A stretch of DNA of 64,000 bases from Janthinobacterium tructae (GCF_006517255.1 NZ_CP041185.1:1-64000), one strand, 5' to 3'; positions 23,283 to 33,184 are shown, counted from the stretch's first letter. The notes: a model not told the origin generated them from the letters alone. Translations and numbers: made by a program.

Positions 23283-24032
23283 ATGTTCCACCACCTGCGC
23301 GAAGATATCAACAGCATCATTGAACGTGACCCCGCCGCCCGCAATGGCTGGGAGGTGCTGACCTGTTATCCTGGCTTGCACGCCATCGTCATGCATGGCT
23401 GGGCGCACTGGTGCTGGACGCGGCGCATGAAGTGGGTGGGGCGCTTCATTTCCTATATCGCCCGCATCATCACGGGCATCGAGATCCATCCGGGCGCCAT
23501 CATCGGCCGGCGCGTCTTTATCGACCATGGCTTCGGCGTGGTGATCGGCGAGACGGCCGTCGTCGGCGACGACTGCACCATCTACCAGGGCGTCACTTTG
23601 GGCGGCACCTCGCTGCACAGCGGAAGCAAACGCCATCCGACCCTGGAGCGCGGCGTCATCGTCGGCGCCGGCGCCCAGGTGCTGGGCAGTTTTACCGTGG
23701 GCGAGTACGCCAAGGTGGGCTCGAACGCCGTGCTGTTGAAACCCGTGCCGTCCGGCGCCACGGCCGTCGGCAACCCCGCGCACATCGTGCAAAAGGATGT
23801 CAGCGCCTTGCGCGAGGGCAGCACGGCGCACCTGTTCGCCGCGTATGGCGTCACGCCGAACGGCGACGATCCGCTGTCGAAAGCCCTGCAGGGCCTGATC
23901 ACGCATGCCGTGGCGCAGGAGCAGCGCATCGAAACCATCCTGGCCACCCTGAAGGCGGCGGGCATCTGCTGCCAGGCTGTGCCTGAGTGTGATAAATTTG
24001 ATTCTGAGCAAATGAACAAGCTGGTTGATTAA
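23283..24032 (+). CDS. cysE: Serine O-acetyltransferase
   Basis: A 249-residue enzyme that acetylates L-serine with acetyl-CoA as the first step of cysteine synthesis. The N-terminal helical part ('MFHHLREDINSIIERDPAARN') precedes a left-handed beta-helix ('GIEIHPGAIIGRRVFIDHG', 'GETAVVGDDCTIYQGVTLGG', 'VGAGAQVLGSFTVGEYAKVG'). ATG 23283 fits known starts better than the upstream GTG-type extension. It is close to the short CysE form of Gram-positives and betaproteobacteria. yceH follows after 10 bp. Confidence 0.94.
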   Translation: MFHHLREDINSIIERDPAARNGWEVLTCYPGLHAIVMHGWAHWCWTRRMKWVGRFISYIARIITGIEIHPGAIIGRRVFIDHGFGVVIGETAVVGDDCTIYQGVTLGGTSLHSGSKRHPTLERGVIVGAGAQVLGSFTVGEYAKVGSNAVLLKPVPSGATAVGNPAHIVQKDVSALREGSTAHLFAAYGVTPNGDDPLSKALQGLITHAVAQEQRIETILATLKAAGICCQAVPECDKFDSEQMNKLVD

Positions 24033-24042
24033 GGATACAGGC

Positions 24043-24753
24043 ATGACTACAGACGTAAACATAGCTGAAAACGCAGCAGAAAAGAGTAGCGACAATCCGA
24101 ATCTGCTCGACCCCTTCGAGATCCGCGTGCTGGCCGTGCTGGCCGAAAAAGAGGCGCTGACGCCGGACAGCTATCCGCTCTCGCTCAACGCGCTGACGAA
24201 CGGCTGCAACCAGCTCTCGAGCCGCGACCCCGTCATGGCCCTGTCCGAGGAAACCGTCTACGACGTGCTGCAGCGCCTGATGCAGCGCAAATTCGTCAAC
24301 GGCATCACGCAGGCCGGTGCCAGGGTCGCCAAGTATGAACACCGCATGCGCATCAAGTGGTCGCTGGAACAGGATAAACTGGCCATCCTGACGATCCTGA
24401 TGCTGCGCGGCTTGCAGACGGCGGGCGAGATCCGCAGCCGCAGCGGCAGGGTGCATGAATTCAAGTCCGTGGCGGAAGTGGAATCCGGCCTGCAATTTTT
24501 GATCGACAAATACCCGCCGCTGGTGGCCAGGCTGGCGGTCGCGCCCGGCGCCAAGGAGCCGCGCTACGGCCATTTGCTGGGCGGCGAAGACGCGCTGGCG
24601 CGGATCGAGACGGCGGCCGGTTTCGCCGGCGCCGTCAGCGCGCCGCAGCAGGGCAGCCGCGTGGCCCAGCTGGAACAGGAAGTGCTGCAATTGCGCAGCG
24701 ACTTCGATGGCCTGGCGGCGCAGTTCGAAGCGTTCCGCAAGCAGTTCGAATGA
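24043..24753 (+). CDS. yceH: YceH family (DUF480) protein
   Basis: A 236-residue protein with two winged-helix domains, recognisable from 'LDPFEIRVLAVLAEKEALTPDSYP', 'LSLNALTNGCNQLSSRDPVM' and 'EETVYDVLQRLMQRKFV'. A C-terminal coiled coil ('RVAQLEQEVLQLRSDFDGL') ends the protein. The function of the family is not known; it is conserved in proteobacteria. ATG 24043 is chosen over a TTG six codons upstream because it follows AAGGATACAGGC. It lies directly behind cysE. Confidence 0.9.
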   Translation: MTTDVNIAENAAEKSSDNPNLLDPFEIRVLAVLAEKEALTPDSYPLSLNALTNGCNQLSSRDPVMALSEETVYDVLQRLMQRKFVNGITQAGARVAKYEHRMRIKWSLEQDKLAILTILMLRGLQTAGEIRSRSGRVHEFKSVAEVESGLQFLIDKYPPLVARLAVAPGAKEPRYGHLLGGEDALARIETAAGFAGAVSAPQQGSRVAQLEQEVLQLRSDFDGLAAQFEAFRKQFE

Positions 24754-24758
24754 TGGCG

Positions 24759-24796
24759 CGGCCCGGATGACGCGGCGCGCCGCCGCGCATCCGGCC
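24759..24796. repeat. GC-rich palindrome between yceH and udk
   Basis: GGCCCGGATGACGCGGCG and CGCCGCGCATCCGGCC pair around a very short loop. No T run follows. It may act as a transcript-ending or mRNA-stabilising hairpin. Confidence 0.5.
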
Positions 24797-24861
24797 TGCG
24801 CAACAGCATTTTGGATCAGCCGCTCCCTGTCAGTCCGCTCATGTTTCCGGTATCATTCGGC

Positions 24862-25503
24862 ATGAATACTATTTCCTTCCAACCGTTTGTTATTGGTGTC
24901 GCTGGCGGCAGCGGCAGTGGCAAGTCCACCGTATCCCAACAGGTGCTGGCGTCGTTTGGCGCCGACATGGTCTCGGTCGTGATGCAGGACGATTACTACT
25001 GCGACCAGACGCACCTCACCCCTGAAGTGCGCCGCCAGCAGAATTATGACCATCCGCAGGCGTTCGAGTGGCCATTGCTGGTGCAGCACATCCAGGCCTT
25101 GCGCAATGGTGTAGCCATCGAGATGCCCGAGTACGACTTCACGCTGCACAATCGCTCCAGCCGGACCATTCCCGTCAAACCGGCGCCGGTGATCGTCATC
25201 GAAGGCCTGTTTGCCTTGTATGACGAAGACTTGCGCAACATGATGTCGCTGAAGATCTTTGTCGATACGGCTTCCGACGTGCGCTTCATCCGCCGCATGC
25301 AACGCGATATCACGGAACGCGGCCGCTCCGTGGAAAGCGTCATCGAGCAGTATCTGGAAACCGTGCGCCCGATGCACAAGCAATTCATCGAACCGACCAA
25401 GCGCAACGCCGATGTCATTTTGCCGCATGGCGCGAATGGCCCCGCCGTCGACATGATCACCGCCAAGGTGGCCAGCGTGATCGGCCAGCTGACGCGGGCC
25501 TGA
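24862..25503 (+). CDS. udk: Uridine kinase
   Basis: A 213-residue P-loop kinase: Walker A 'GVAGGSGSGKST', 'MQDDYYCDQTHLTPEVR', 'YDHPQAFEWPLL', 'VIEGLFALYDEDLRNMM', and 'RFIRRMQRDITERGRS' are the uridine/cytidine kinase motifs. It phosphorylates uridine (and cytidine) in pyrimidine salvage. The start at 24862 places the protein at the usual length; an earlier in-frame ATG at 24841 is possible but adds a tail not seen in relatives. Confidence 0.93.
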   Translation: MNTISFQPFVIGVAGGSGSGKSTVSQQVLASFGADMVSVVMQDDYYCDQTHLTPEVRRQQNYDHPQAFEWPLLVQHIQALRNGVAIEMPEYDFTLHNRSSRTIPVKPAPVIVIEGLFALYDEDLRNMMSLKIFVDTASDVRFIRRMQRDITERGRSVESVIEQYLETVRPMHKQFIEPTKRNADVILPHGANGPAVDMITAKVASVIGQLTRA

Positions 25504-25520
25504 TTCTCGCCGGCCAGCTG

Positions 25521-25545
25521 CGCGTATGCCGGGCCGGCATACGCG
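25521..25545. repeat. Perfect palindromic hairpin after udk
   Basis: CGCGTATGCCG and CGGCATACGCG surround a 3-nt loop between the convergent udk and ABC permease genes. It is likely a bidirectional transcription barrier, although neither side has a long T run. Confidence 0.55.
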
Positions 25546-25584
25546 TGCAGGGCGCCGCTCAAGTCACCCTACGCAGGCGGGGAC

Positions 25585-26583
25585 TCAGCCTTCTTCGCGC
25601 CAGCCGCGCAGGCGGATGGCGGCGTAGATCATGGCGGCGCCGGCCGCCGCTCCCAGCCAGGCGGCTGGCATGGCCAGGCTGGACCAGGAGTTGGCGAAGA
25701 TGTCGATGCGCGTCATCTGCGAGCCTGCTGCCATGGTGTTGATGTGTGGCAGCAGTCCCGGCTCGAAGAGGTACCAGCTGCCTGGAATCGTGCCCAGCAG
25801 GGCGCGCGCGATCACGTTCATTTGTATCCAGCCGATATCGGCTTCCGTCATGCTCAGCTTGCCGACCCAGACGGTCAGGACCAGCAGCAGCAGTGGCACG
25901 CCGAGGGCCCAGAACAAGACCTTCGAGCGTGCCCAGCTCGATACCATCAGCAACCAGCCCACGGTGGGCAAGGCCCACAGCGCATACACGGGAATCAGGC
26001 CGAACAGGCGCAGCGGGCCGAGATACAAGCCCGGCGTAGCCAGCAGTTCCGTAAAGACATAGATGCCGTTGAGCGCCAGCACGCCGCTCAGTATCAGGAT
26101 CAGCGCCAGCGAGGTAAGGCAGGCCGCAGCGACCACGATCAGCGGCGTGACGACGATGGCGATGGCCAGCTTCGACAGCACCGTTTGGGCGTCGGAGACG
26201 GGCAGCGACTTCCAGAACAGCAGGCTGCGGTCGCGGCGGTCGTCATACAGGGCGCTCAGGCAATAGAAAAATACCAGGAAGCCCAGGGCCACGAACAGCG
26301 GCGCGGCCACGTAGGTATAGTTGTTGGCGATGGTGTCGATGATTTCCGTCCGGCGCGGGCTCAAGGTCCGGGTGTTGAAGATGGCGCTCCAGGACATTTC
26401 TTCGCCGTTGATGATCAGCGCCGTGCGCATCTTGAGCTTGGCGACGGCGCCTGCCGTCATCAGGGCGGCCAGCGCCGTCATGACGATGCCGATGATGGCG
26501 GGCGTCCACAGCAGCATGCCCTTGTGCTCCCACAATTCGCGCCGGATCAGCCATTTCATTTTGTTCACAGGGGTGATGCTCAT
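25585..26583 (-). CDS. ABC transporter permease subunit
   Basis: A 332-residue membrane protein with six or more hydrophobic segments ('MLLWTPAIIGIVMTALAALM', 'YVAAPLFVALGFLVFFYCLS', 'LAIAIVVTPLIVVAAACLTS' and others) and the cytoplasmic 'YDDRRDRSLLFWKSLPVSD' loop typical of ABC-2 type exporter permeases. It overlaps the ATPase gene by 4 bp (ATGA), so the two form one exporter. With the GntR gene in front, the operon resembles the Bacillus ytr system for cell-wall antibiotic response. The substrate is unknown. Confidence 0.85.
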   Translation of the reverse strand: MSITPVNKMKWLIRRELWEHKGMLLWTPAIIGIVMTALAALMTAGAVAKLKMRTALIINGEEMSWSAIFNTRTLSPRRTEIIDTIANNYTYVAAPLFVALGFLVFFYCLSALYDDRRDRSLLFWKSLPVSDAQTVLSKLAIAIVVTPLIVVAAACLTSLALILILSGVLALNGIYVFTELLATPGLYLGPLRLFGLIPVYALWALPTVGWLLMVSSWARSKVLFWALGVPLLLLVLTVWVGKLSMTEADIGWIQMNVIARALLGTIPGSWYLFEPGLLPHINTMAAGSQMTRIDIFANSWSSLAMPAAWLGAAAGAAMIYAAIRLRGWREEG

Positions 26584-27452
26584 GGGTACGATCCTTTCAT
26601 GGTCGCGACAAACAGGTCCGCCAGGCTCGGCGTGTGCAATTCTCCAAGGGGGGCCAGCTGGTTGCGGGCGACGCCATCGAACAGCATCACGGACTTGCCA
26701 AATACGCTGCGTTCGCTGATCGGCTGCAGCGCGCGCGCCGGATTCACGTGCTGCGGCCCCACCATCACTTCAATGTAGCGTTCGCCCACTTCTTCCATCG
26801 ACGAGGCCAGCACGATCTTGCCGTCGCGAATGAACATCAGGTCGCTGAGGATGTGCTCGACTTCTTCGATCTGGTGCGTGGTGATGATGATGGTCTTGTT
26901 TTCATCAAAATAGTCTTCCAGCAGGTTCTGGTAAAACTGTTTGCGGTACAGGATGTCCAGGCCCAGGGTGGGTTCATCCAGGACCAGCAGCCTGGCGTCG
27001 ATGGCCATCACCAGCGCCAGGTGCAATTGCACGATCATGCCTTTTGACATGCTCTTGACCCGCATCTTCGGCGCCAGCTTGGTGTGGGCCAGGTAGCGCT
27101 CGGCCTTGCTGCGGTCGAAGCGTGGATGCACGCCGGCGACAAAATCGATCGCGTCGCGCACGCGCAGCCAGCCCGGCAGGATGGCCACATCGGCGATGAA
27201 ACACACGTCCTCCATCAGCGCGTCGCGCTGCACGCGCGGGTCGCGTCCCAGCACGGACAGCTCGCCTTCGAAGCCCGTCAGGCCCAGGATGGCTTTCAGG
27301 GTGGTGGTCTTGCCGGAGCCGTTAGGCCCGATCAAGCCGACGATGCGCCCTGGCGCGATATCAAAGCTGATGCCATCGATGGCCACCTGCTTGCCAAATT
27401 GCTTGCGCAAGCCGCGTGCGCTGATGACGCTATCGTTGTTCAATGCATTCAT
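26580..27452 (-). CDS. ABC transporter ATP-binding protein
   Basis: A 290-residue ATPase: Walker A 'GLIGPNGSGKTTTLKAILGL', Q-loop replaced by 'DVCFIADVAILPGW', signature region 'VKSMSKGMIVQLHLALVMA' and Walker B 'LLVLDEPTLGLD' followed by 'TTHQIEEVEHILSD'. The C-motif 'SKGM' is a variant of LSGGQ often seen in this exporter group. Start ATG 27452 overlaps the GntR stop in ATGA. It energises the neighbouring permease, probably for export. Confidence 0.92.
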   Translation of the reverse strand: MNALNNDSVISARGLRKQFGKQVAIDGISFDIAPGRIVGLIGPNGSGKTTTLKAILGLTGFEGELSVLGRDPRVQRDALMEDVCFIADVAILPGWLRVRDAIDFVAGVHPRFDRSKAERYLAHTKLAPKMRVKSMSKGMIVQLHLALVMAIDARLLVLDEPTLGLDILYRKQFYQNLLEDYFDENKTIIITTHQIEEVEHILSDLMFIRDGKIVLASSMEEVGERYIEVMVGPQHVNPARALQPISERSVFGKSVMLFDGVARNQLAPLGELHTPSLADLFVATMKGSYP

Positions 27453-27829
27453 GCACTCTCTCCCTGTGCGCCACTGTCGCGGCTCGCTTGCAGTAGTTGA
27501 TCGAGGTCCAGACCCAGTTGCGTGATGCGTTCCAGCATCGCCGGCCATTCTTCGCGCATGAAGCGCTCGCGTTCACTGGCCAGCAATTTATCGCGGGCGC
27601 CATCCAAGACATACATACCAAGTCCTCTGCGTTTTTCCACCAGGGCATCGTCGACCAGTTCCTGATAGGCGCGCGAAACCGTGATGGGATTCAATTGATA
27701 ATCGGCCGCCACCTGGCGCACCGACGGCAGGGCGTCGCCGGACTGCAGCGCGCCATCGAGCATCATGCCCACCACCCGTGCCTTGAGCTGGCGGTAGATG
27801 GGGCTATTGTCGTTCCATGCCGCGCTCAT
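27449..27829 (-). CDS. GntR-family regulator (YtrA type)
   Basis: A 126-residue regulator with a GntR winged helix ('SPIYRQLKARVVGMMLDGAL', 'LPSVRQVAADYQLNPITVSRAYQEL', 'VEKRRGLGMYVLDGAR') and only a short helical tail, which is the YtrA subclass found in front of ABC transporter genes. It is coupled to the ATPase gene by a 4-bp overlap and probably represses the whole operon through the TAGTTAACTA dyad upstream. Confidence 0.9.
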   Translation of the reverse strand: MSAAWNDNSPIYRQLKARVVGMMLDGALQSGDALPSVRQVAADYQLNPITVSRAYQELVDDALVEKRRGLGMYVLDGARDKLLASERERFMREEWPAMLERITQLGLDLDQLLQASRDSGAQGESA

Positions 27830-27897
27830 GGGATGCGCTCCGACAAAGGCGGGGCGGTGCGGCGCGTGAAAAATGCTGTAGGCATCGAGGCTCCCTG

Positions 27898-27935
27898 ATA
27901 TAGTTAAATGGTGTTGTAGTTAACTATAACACTAA
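27898..27935 (-). promoter_or_regulatory. Putative operator of the GntR-ABC operon
   Basis: The palindrome TAGTTAACTA (27917-27926) and a second half-site ATAGTTAA (27900-27907) lie 70-100 bp upstream of the GntR gene in an AT-rich patch. YtrA-type regulators bind dyads of this kind next to their own promoter. Confidence 0.5.
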
Positions 27936-27959
27936 GACTCAAAAATTCAACACCTATTT

Positions 27960-28676
27960 TCAGGCCAGCCGCGCCTGCAGGTCCAGCGCATTGAACAGGG
28001 CGGCACCGGCTGCCGTGTTGTCGAAAATGCACCAGCTGTTCATTGGCGCCCGTGCGGCCAATTCATTGGCCAAGGCCGCCAGGTAGTCGGCAGGGTAGTC
28101 CGAGTAATAGATGGTCGGGCTGCCGTGCAGGCGGAAGTAGGCGATATCCGTGGTCGGCACATGCGGCCCCGGCTGGCCGGCGGGCGGATCGGCGCGCACG
28201 CGCGTGATGCGCTGCATCGTTAACAGCTCGGTCGCGCCTGCCGCGAACCAGCTGGCGTGGCGCGCTTCGCAAGCGAGCATGCCGTCGAAGCGCTGGCGCA
28301 GCGCATGGAAAAATGCGGCGGCCGCGTCCCCATCAAAGCGCAGGCTGGGCGGCAGCTGCACCAGCACGCAGCCCAGCTTATTCCCCAGGTGCATGACTTC
28401 TCCCGCAAAACGCTCCAGTTCGGCCGCACAGTTGCGCAAATGCCGTTCGTGCGTGATGCTGCGCGGCAATTTCACACTGAAGCGGAAATGTTCGGGCACG
28501 CTGGCGGCCCAGCGCGCATACGTGGCGGGTTGGTGCGGGCGGTAGAAGGAACTGTTGATTTCCACGCAGGGCAAGACACGGGCATAGCGCTGCAGATGGC
28601 TGCCATCGTGGGGGAAGTGGCTGGCGGCGGCGCTGGAAAGACTCCAGCCGGCCGTGCCGATGTAAACAGTGTGCAT
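27960..28676 (-). CDS. DUF72 (YecE-like) family protein
   Basis: A 238-residue TIM-barrel-like protein: 'VYIGTAGWS', 'CVEINSSFYRPHQPATYARW', 'FRFSVKLPRSITHERHL', 'LGCVLVQLPPSL' and 'YFRLHGSPTIYYSDYPADYL' are the DUF72 landmarks. The family is thought to be a nuclease or hydrolase of uncertain role. It stands alone, with 70 bp to lpxH on the same strand. Length is typical. Confidence 0.88.
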   Translation of the reverse strand: MHTVYIGTAGWSLSSAAASHFPHDGSHLQRYARVLPCVEINSSFYRPHQPATYARWAASVPEHFRFSVKLPRSITHERHLRNCAAELERFAGEVMHLGNKLGCVLVQLPPSLRFDGDAAAAFFHALRQRFDGMLACEARHASWFAAGATELLTMQRITRVRADPPAGQPGPHVPTTDIAYFRLHGSPTIYYSDYPADYLAALANELAARAPMNSWCIFDNTAAGAALFNALDLQARLA

Positions 28677-28745
28677 GGCGCCATTACAGCAAGGCCAGGC
28701 GGGCGCGGCTATCGGACAAACGCCCGTGCGGCGGTCGGCGCAAGC

Positions 28746-29507
28746 CTAGTCGATGATCTCGCCGCTCAGGTCATGGCGCGTGATGTTGCCGCGTGCATCG
28801 ATGGCGATCCAGCCGCCGCGTGCTTGTTCCTGCGCCGTCACGTCGCATTCCCAGTCGGGCAGGACATAGCGCAAGGTGTCGTCAACTTTATGCACGGCAG
28901 GGCGGTGCGTATGGCCGTGGATCATGATGGTGCTCGCCTGTTCGGCAAACACTTGCGCGACAGCATCGGGGCTGACATCCATGATATCCATGGATTTTTC
29001 GCCATTGTGCGCGCGGCTGCTTTGGCGCAAACCATCGATGATGGCCTTGCGTTGCGCCAGCGGCATGGACAGGAACTGTTTTTGCCAGGCAGGCTGGCGC
29101 ACCATGGCGCGAAACTCCATGTATTGCACGTCTTTCGTGCATTCGGCGTCGCCATGCAGCAAGACGATGCGCCGGCCGGCAATGGTGGCCACATGCGGTT
29201 CGCTGAGCAGGGTAGCGCCGGCGGCGGCGGCAAAGCCGGAGCCGACAAGAAAGTCGCGGTTGCCGGCGATCCAGTACACGTGCACGCCAGCATCGCTGAC
29301 GGCGCGGATGGCGGCCGTCATGCGCGCATTGAACGGGTCTTCCAGGTCATCGTCGCCGGCCCAGTATTCGAACAGGTCGCCTAATAGATACAGCGCTTGC
29401 GCGTATTGCGCATGATGTTCCAGGAAAGAAAGAAACGCCGCGCTGGTGCGCGGGTGCGAGCGCTGCAGATGCAGGTCGGAAATAAAGAGTGCGGCAGGCA
29501 TTGTCAT
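28746..29507 (-). CDS. lpxH: UDP-2,3-diacylglucosamine diphosphatase
   Basis: A 253-residue calcineurin-like phosphoesterase: 'LFISDLHLQ', 'LLGDLFEYWAGDDD', 'IAGNRDFLVG', 'LLHGDAECT' and 'MIHGHTHRPAVH' bind the two Mn ions. It cleaves UDP-diacylglucosamine to lipid X in lipid A synthesis at the inner membrane face. The first ATG follows GGGAG at nine bases; an ATG two codons later is possible. It is followed by ppiB and ppiA upstream on the same strand, the usual betaproteobacterial order. Confidence 0.95.
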   Translation of the reverse strand: MTMPAALFISDLHLQRSHPRTSAAFLSFLEHHAQYAQALYLLGDLFEYWAGDDDLEDPFNARMTAAIRAVSDAGVHVYWIAGNRDFLVGSGFAAAAGATLLSEPHVATIAGRRIVLLHGDAECTKDVQYMEFRAMVRQPAWQKQFLSMPLAQRKAIIDGLRQSSRAHNGEKSMDIMDVSPDAVAQVFAEQASTIMIHGHTHRPAVHKVDDTLRYVLPDWECDVTAQEQARGGWIAIDARGNITRHDLSGEIID

Positions 29508-29587
29508 CGTTCAACGCTCCCAAAAAGTGAAGTGCATGGAGAGGCGCAAACGCTGCAATGCCTGTTATTCATGATGCAGTAGCTTGA

Positions 29588-30079
29588 TTACGCTGCTTCG
29601 ACTTTTTCGATGATGACGTCCGTCACTGGCACATCGGCGAACATGCCGGCGCGCGAGGTTTTTACGGCGCGGATGGCGTCGACGACTTCCTTGCCTTCGG
29701 TGACTTTACCGAACACGGCGTAGCCCCAGCCGTCCTGGCCTGGGTAGTCGAGGAAGCTGTTGTTCTTGATGTTGATGAAGAACTGGGCCGATGCCGAGTG
29801 CGGGTCCGACGTGCGGGCCATGGCCAGGGTGTAGGTATCGTTTTTCAAGCCGTTCTTGGCTTCGTTTTCCACGGTGGTGTCGGCCGGCTTTTGTTTCATG
29901 CCTGGCTCGAAACCGCCGCCCTGGATCATGAAGCCGTCGATGACGCGGTGGAAAATCGTGTTGTCGTAGTGGCCGGCTTGCATGTAGGCCAGGAAGTTGG
30001 CAACCGTTTTCGGTGCCTTTTCGGCGTCCAGTTCAGCGGTGATCTTGCCCAGATTGGTGGTGATGATGACGGAGGTCAT
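29588..30079 (-). CDS. ppiB: Cytoplasmic peptidyl-prolyl cis-trans isomerase (cyclophilin)
   Basis: A 163-residue cyclophilin with no signal peptide. '[29 protein letters not shown]' region carries the catalytic Arg, and 'LAMARTSDPHSASAQFFIN' the substrate loop. It accelerates proline isomerisation in cytoplasmic proteins. The paralogue encoded just upstream has a signal peptide, so the two serve different compartments. Confidence 0.95.
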   Translation of the reverse strand: MTSVIITTNLGKITAELDAEKAPKTVANFLAYMQAGHYDNTIFHRVIDGFMIQGGGFEPGMKQKPADTTVENEAKNGLKNDTYTLAMARTSDPHSASAQFFINIKNNSFLDYPGQDGWGYAVFGKVTEGKEVVDAIRAVKTSRAGMFADVPVTDVIIEKVEAA

Positions 30080-30150
30080 GATGATCCTTAATAAATTAGA
30101 TGAAGAATGATTCGACGGCCCCCGTGGTTCAGGGCCGCAAAAACGCTATT

Positions 30151-30789
30151 TTACAGTTTTGCGGGCGCTGATTTGAGTAAAGTCACCGATTCGATCACCA
30201 CGGGGGTGACGGGCACGTTCTGGTGCGGTCCCTTGTCTGTCACGGGCACGGCCTTGATCTTGTCGACCACGTCCATGCCGCTGACGACTTTGCCGAACAC
30301 CGTGTAGCCGAAGCCGTCGCGGCCAGGGTAGTCGAGCGCGCCGTTATTGTTCACGTTGATGAAGAACTGCGAGGTGGCCGAATGCGGGTCGCCCGTGCGC
30401 GCCATGGCGATGCTGTAGGTGACGTTCTGCAAGCCGTTTTGCGCCTCATTCTTGATCGGCGCCTTGGTGGCTTTTTGCTTCATGTTCTTGTCGAAGCCGC
30501 CGCCCTGTATCATGAAGCCGTCGATGACGCGGTGAAATACGGTGCCCTTGTAGTAACCGCTGTTGACATACTGCAAGAAATTGGCCACGCTTTGCGGCGC
30601 TTTTTCCTGGTCCAGTTCCAGCACGATCTCGCCCATGCTGGTTTTCAGGGCCACGTGCGGCGTGGGGCCGAGGGCAGCCGAAGGGCTTGCAGGTGCGGCT
30701 GCCACGACGGCGCTGCCCAGGGTGAGGCCGGCAAACAGGGTGCAAAAGCGCGCCAGGAAAGACAGGCGTTTCGATTTAATTTCTTGCAT
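30151..30789 (-). CDS. ppiA: Periplasmic peptidyl-prolyl cis-trans isomerase (cyclophilin)
   Basis: A 212-residue cyclophilin with a signal peptide ('[20 protein letters not shown]' followed by 'AAPASPSAA'). The catalytic region '[19 protein letters not shown]' and '[19 protein letters not shown]' are intact. It acts on proteins folding in the periplasm. It lies 71 bp upstream of ppiB on the same strand and is divergent from cysS. The N-terminal '[10 protein letters not shown]' is the basic n-region. Confidence 0.94.
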   Translation of the reverse strand: MQEIKSKRLSFLARFCTLFAGLTLGSAVVAAAPASPSAALGPTPHVALKTSMGEIVLELDQEKAPQSVANFLQYVNSGYYKGTVFHRVIDGFMIQGGGFDKNMKQKATKAPIKNEAQNGLQNVTYSIAMARTGDPHSATSQFFINVNNNGALDYPGRDGFGYTVFGKVVSGMDVVDKIKAVPVTDKGPHQNVPVTPVVIESVTLLKSAPAKL

Positions 30790-31067
30790 GAAGGTGTCCT
30801 TGATCGTTATTTTTCTCTAAACTTGCTTTAGTGCTAAAAGAAGTGAGTTTCGGTTGAACATCGTAAAAACCTGATCCATATCGGGCCAGTATGGTTTTTA
30901 TCAATGTTATACTTGACCGCTAACGCCCTAATTCTAACAAACAAGAACAACACTATAGCGGCTCGACCAGTCTTGGCGCACACGGCAGTTCAGTGGCGCG
31001 GCACCCCCGGTGTCCGCGCCTGTCTGTCGTTTTGCCAGGCTGGTGGCCGCTCCACTTGCAAAGTACG

Positions 31068-32465
31068 ATGAGCAATCTAAAGATTTACAACACCCTGGCT
31101 CGCGAGAAGCAGGTATTCGTCCCGATGGAAGCGGGCAAGGTACGCATGTACGTCTGCGGCATGACCATCTACGATTATTGCCATATCGGCCATGCGCGCA
31201 TGATGATGGCCTTCGACGTCATCTACCGCTGGCTGAAAGCCTCCGGTTTCGACGTCACGTACGTGCGCAACATTACGGACATCGACGACAAGATCATCCG
31301 CCGCGCCGTGGAAAACGGCGAGACGATTTCCCAGCTGACGACGCGTTTCACGCAGTACATGGATGAAGACACGGCCGCGCTGGGCATTTTGACGCCCGAC
31401 CACACGCCGCGTGCCACCGAGTACGTGCCGCAGATGCTGCGCCTGATCGAACAGCTCGAAGCGAAGGACCTGGCGTACCAGGGGCTTGACGGCGACGTCA
31501 ATTACGCTGTGCGCAACTTCCCCCACTACGGCAAGCTGTCGGGCAAGTCGCTCGACGACCTGCGCGCGGGCGAAAGAGTCGACGTGAATACGAGCAAGCG
31601 CGATCCGCTCGACTTCGTGCTGTGGAAGTCGTCGAAAGAGTCCGAGCCGGAAGAAGTCAAATGGGATTCGAAGTGGGGCAAGGGTCGCCCGGGCTGGCAT
31701 ATCGAGTGCTCGGCCATGTCCTGCGCCTTGCTCGGTGAACAGTTCGACATCCATGGCGGCGGTGCGGACTTGCAATTCCCGCACCACGAAAACGAGATCG
31801 CCCAATCCGAAGGCGCGTTCGGCCATACCAGCGTGAATTACTGGATACATAATGGTTTCGTGCGCCTGGACAATGAAAAAATGTCCAAGTCGCTCGGTAA
31901 TTTCTTCACCATCCGCGAAGTGCTGCAAAAATTCGATGCCGAAGTGATCCGCTTCTTCATCCTGCGCGCACACTACCGCAGCCCCTTGAATTACTCGGAC
32001 GTGCACCTCGATGATGCGCGCCTGTCCCTGACGCGCTTATACACGGCGCTGGCCGACGTGGCGGTGGAAGAGGGCGCCATCGACTGGAGCGAGGCGCATG
32101 CCGTGCGCGTGGCCGAGGCCATGGATGACGATTTCAACACGCCGCTGGCCGTGGCCGCCCTGTTCGACCTGGCGACGGAAGTCAACAAGAGCAAGTCGCC
32201 GGCCCTGGCGCGTCAATTGAAGGGCCTGGCGGGCGTATTCGGCTTGCTGGAACGTACGCCGCAGCAATTCCTGCAAGCGACCGTCGGCGCCGCCGCCGGT
32301 GGCGGGGATGAGGCGGCTGGCATCGAAGCGGCCATCGCGGCGCGCAGCGCGGCGAAAAAGGCGCGCGACTTTGCGCAGTCCGACAAGATCCGTGCCGAAC
32401 TGTTGGCGGCGGGCATCATTCTTGAAGACAAGCCTGACGGCTCGACCAACTGGCGCCGCGCATGA
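31068..32465 (+). CDS. cysS: Cysteinyl-tRNA synthetase
   Basis: A 465-residue class I synthetase. The zinc site begins with '[20 protein letters not shown]', which also holds the HIGH motif; the second Cys/His ligands are in 'WHIECSAMS' and '[11 protein letters not shown]'. The KMSKS loop is '[12 protein letters not shown]'. It charges tRNA-Cys. ATG 31068 gives the canonical '[14 protein letters not shown]' start; the frame is open further upstream but without similarity. It overlaps the glycosylase gene by 4 bp. Confidence 0.96.
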   Translation: MSNLKIYNTLAREKQVFVPMEAGKVRMYVCGMTIYDYCHIGHARMMMAFDVIYRWLKASGFDVTYVRNITDIDDKIIRRAVENGETISQLTTRFTQYMDEDTAALGILTPDHTPRATEYVPQMLRLIEQLEAKDLAYQGLDGDVNYAVRNFPHYGKLSGKSLDDLRAGERVDVNTSKRDPLDFVLWKSSKESEPEEVKWDSKWGKGRPGWHIECSAMSCALLGEQFDIHGGGADLQFPHHENEIAQSEGAFGHTSVNYWIHNGFVRLDNEKMSKSLGNFFTIREVLQKFDAEVIRFFILRAHYRSPLNYSDVHLDDARLSLTRLYTALADVAVEEGAIDWSEAHAVRVAEAMDDDFNTPLAVAALFDLATEVNKSKSPALARQLKGLAGVFGLLERTPQQFLQATVGAAAGGGDEAAGIEAAIAARSAAKKARDFAQSDKIRAELLAAGIILEDKPDGSTNWRRA

Positions 32466-33184
32466 TGCCAACGTCCAGGGAAAACGGGGAAGCCCCCAAG
32501 GTGGCGGACTTGGCGCAAGTGATCCAGGTGCCGCACTACTGGGAAGAGGCGAAGATCGAGCTGATGAAGCGCGACCGCATCATGAAAAAGCTCATCCCGC
32601 AATTTGGCGACCTGCACCTGGTCGGCCATAGCGACCCGTTTACTACCCTGGCCCGTTCGCTGGTAGGGCAGCAGATCACGCCCAAGGCGGCGGATGCCGC
32701 CTGGAAAAAGCTGCTGGCCGCTTGCCCGAAATGCACGCCCTCGCAAGTGCTGAAGGCGGGCGCCGAGCAACTGTCCGCCTGCGGCTTGTCCAAACGCAAG
32801 ACCGAATACATCCTCGACCTGGCCGACCATTTCAAGGCCAAGCGCGTGCACGCCAGCCAGTGGGACCAGATGGATGACGAAGCCGTCATCGCCGAACTGG
32901 TGCAGATCCGCGGCATCGGCCGCTGGACAGCCGAGATGTTTTTGATATTTAATCTGTTACGGCCGAATGTCTTGCCGCTCGATGACCCCGGTTTGATCCA
33001 GGGTATCAGCGTCAATTATTTCTCCGGCGAACCAGTTTCCCGCAGCGATGCGCGCGAAGTTTCCGCCAATTGGGAACCGTGGCGCACCGTGGCGACGTGG
33101 TATTTGTGGCGCAGTCTCGACCCTGCAGCCGCCCCTGCCGCACCCGATGCAGCCCCCGGCGCAGCAGCCGGTACGGTAAAATAA
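32462..33184 (+). CDS. DNA-3-methyladenine glycosylase II-like protein (HhH-GPD)
   Basis: A 240-residue base-excision enzyme of the AlkA/MAG group. The helix-hairpin-helix is '[18 protein letters not shown]', and the catalytic Asp follows in 'LPLDDPGL'. '[20 protein letters not shown]' is the conserved N-terminal helix. It removes alkylated bases such as 3-methyladenine. It is coupled to cysS through ATGA and followed by accA; a low-complexity Ala/Pro tail ends the protein. Confidence 0.9.
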   Translation: MMPTSRENGEAPKVADLAQVIQVPHYWEEAKIELMKRDRIMKKLIPQFGDLHLVGHSDPFTTLARSLVGQQITPKAADAAWKKLLAACPKCTPSQVLKAGAEQLSACGLSKRKTEYILDLADHFKAKRVHASQWDQMDDEAVIAELVQIRGIGRWTAEMFLIFNLLRPNVLPLDDPGLIQGISVNYFSGEPVSRSDAREVSANWEPWRTVATWYLWRSLDPAAAPAAPDAAPGAAAGTVK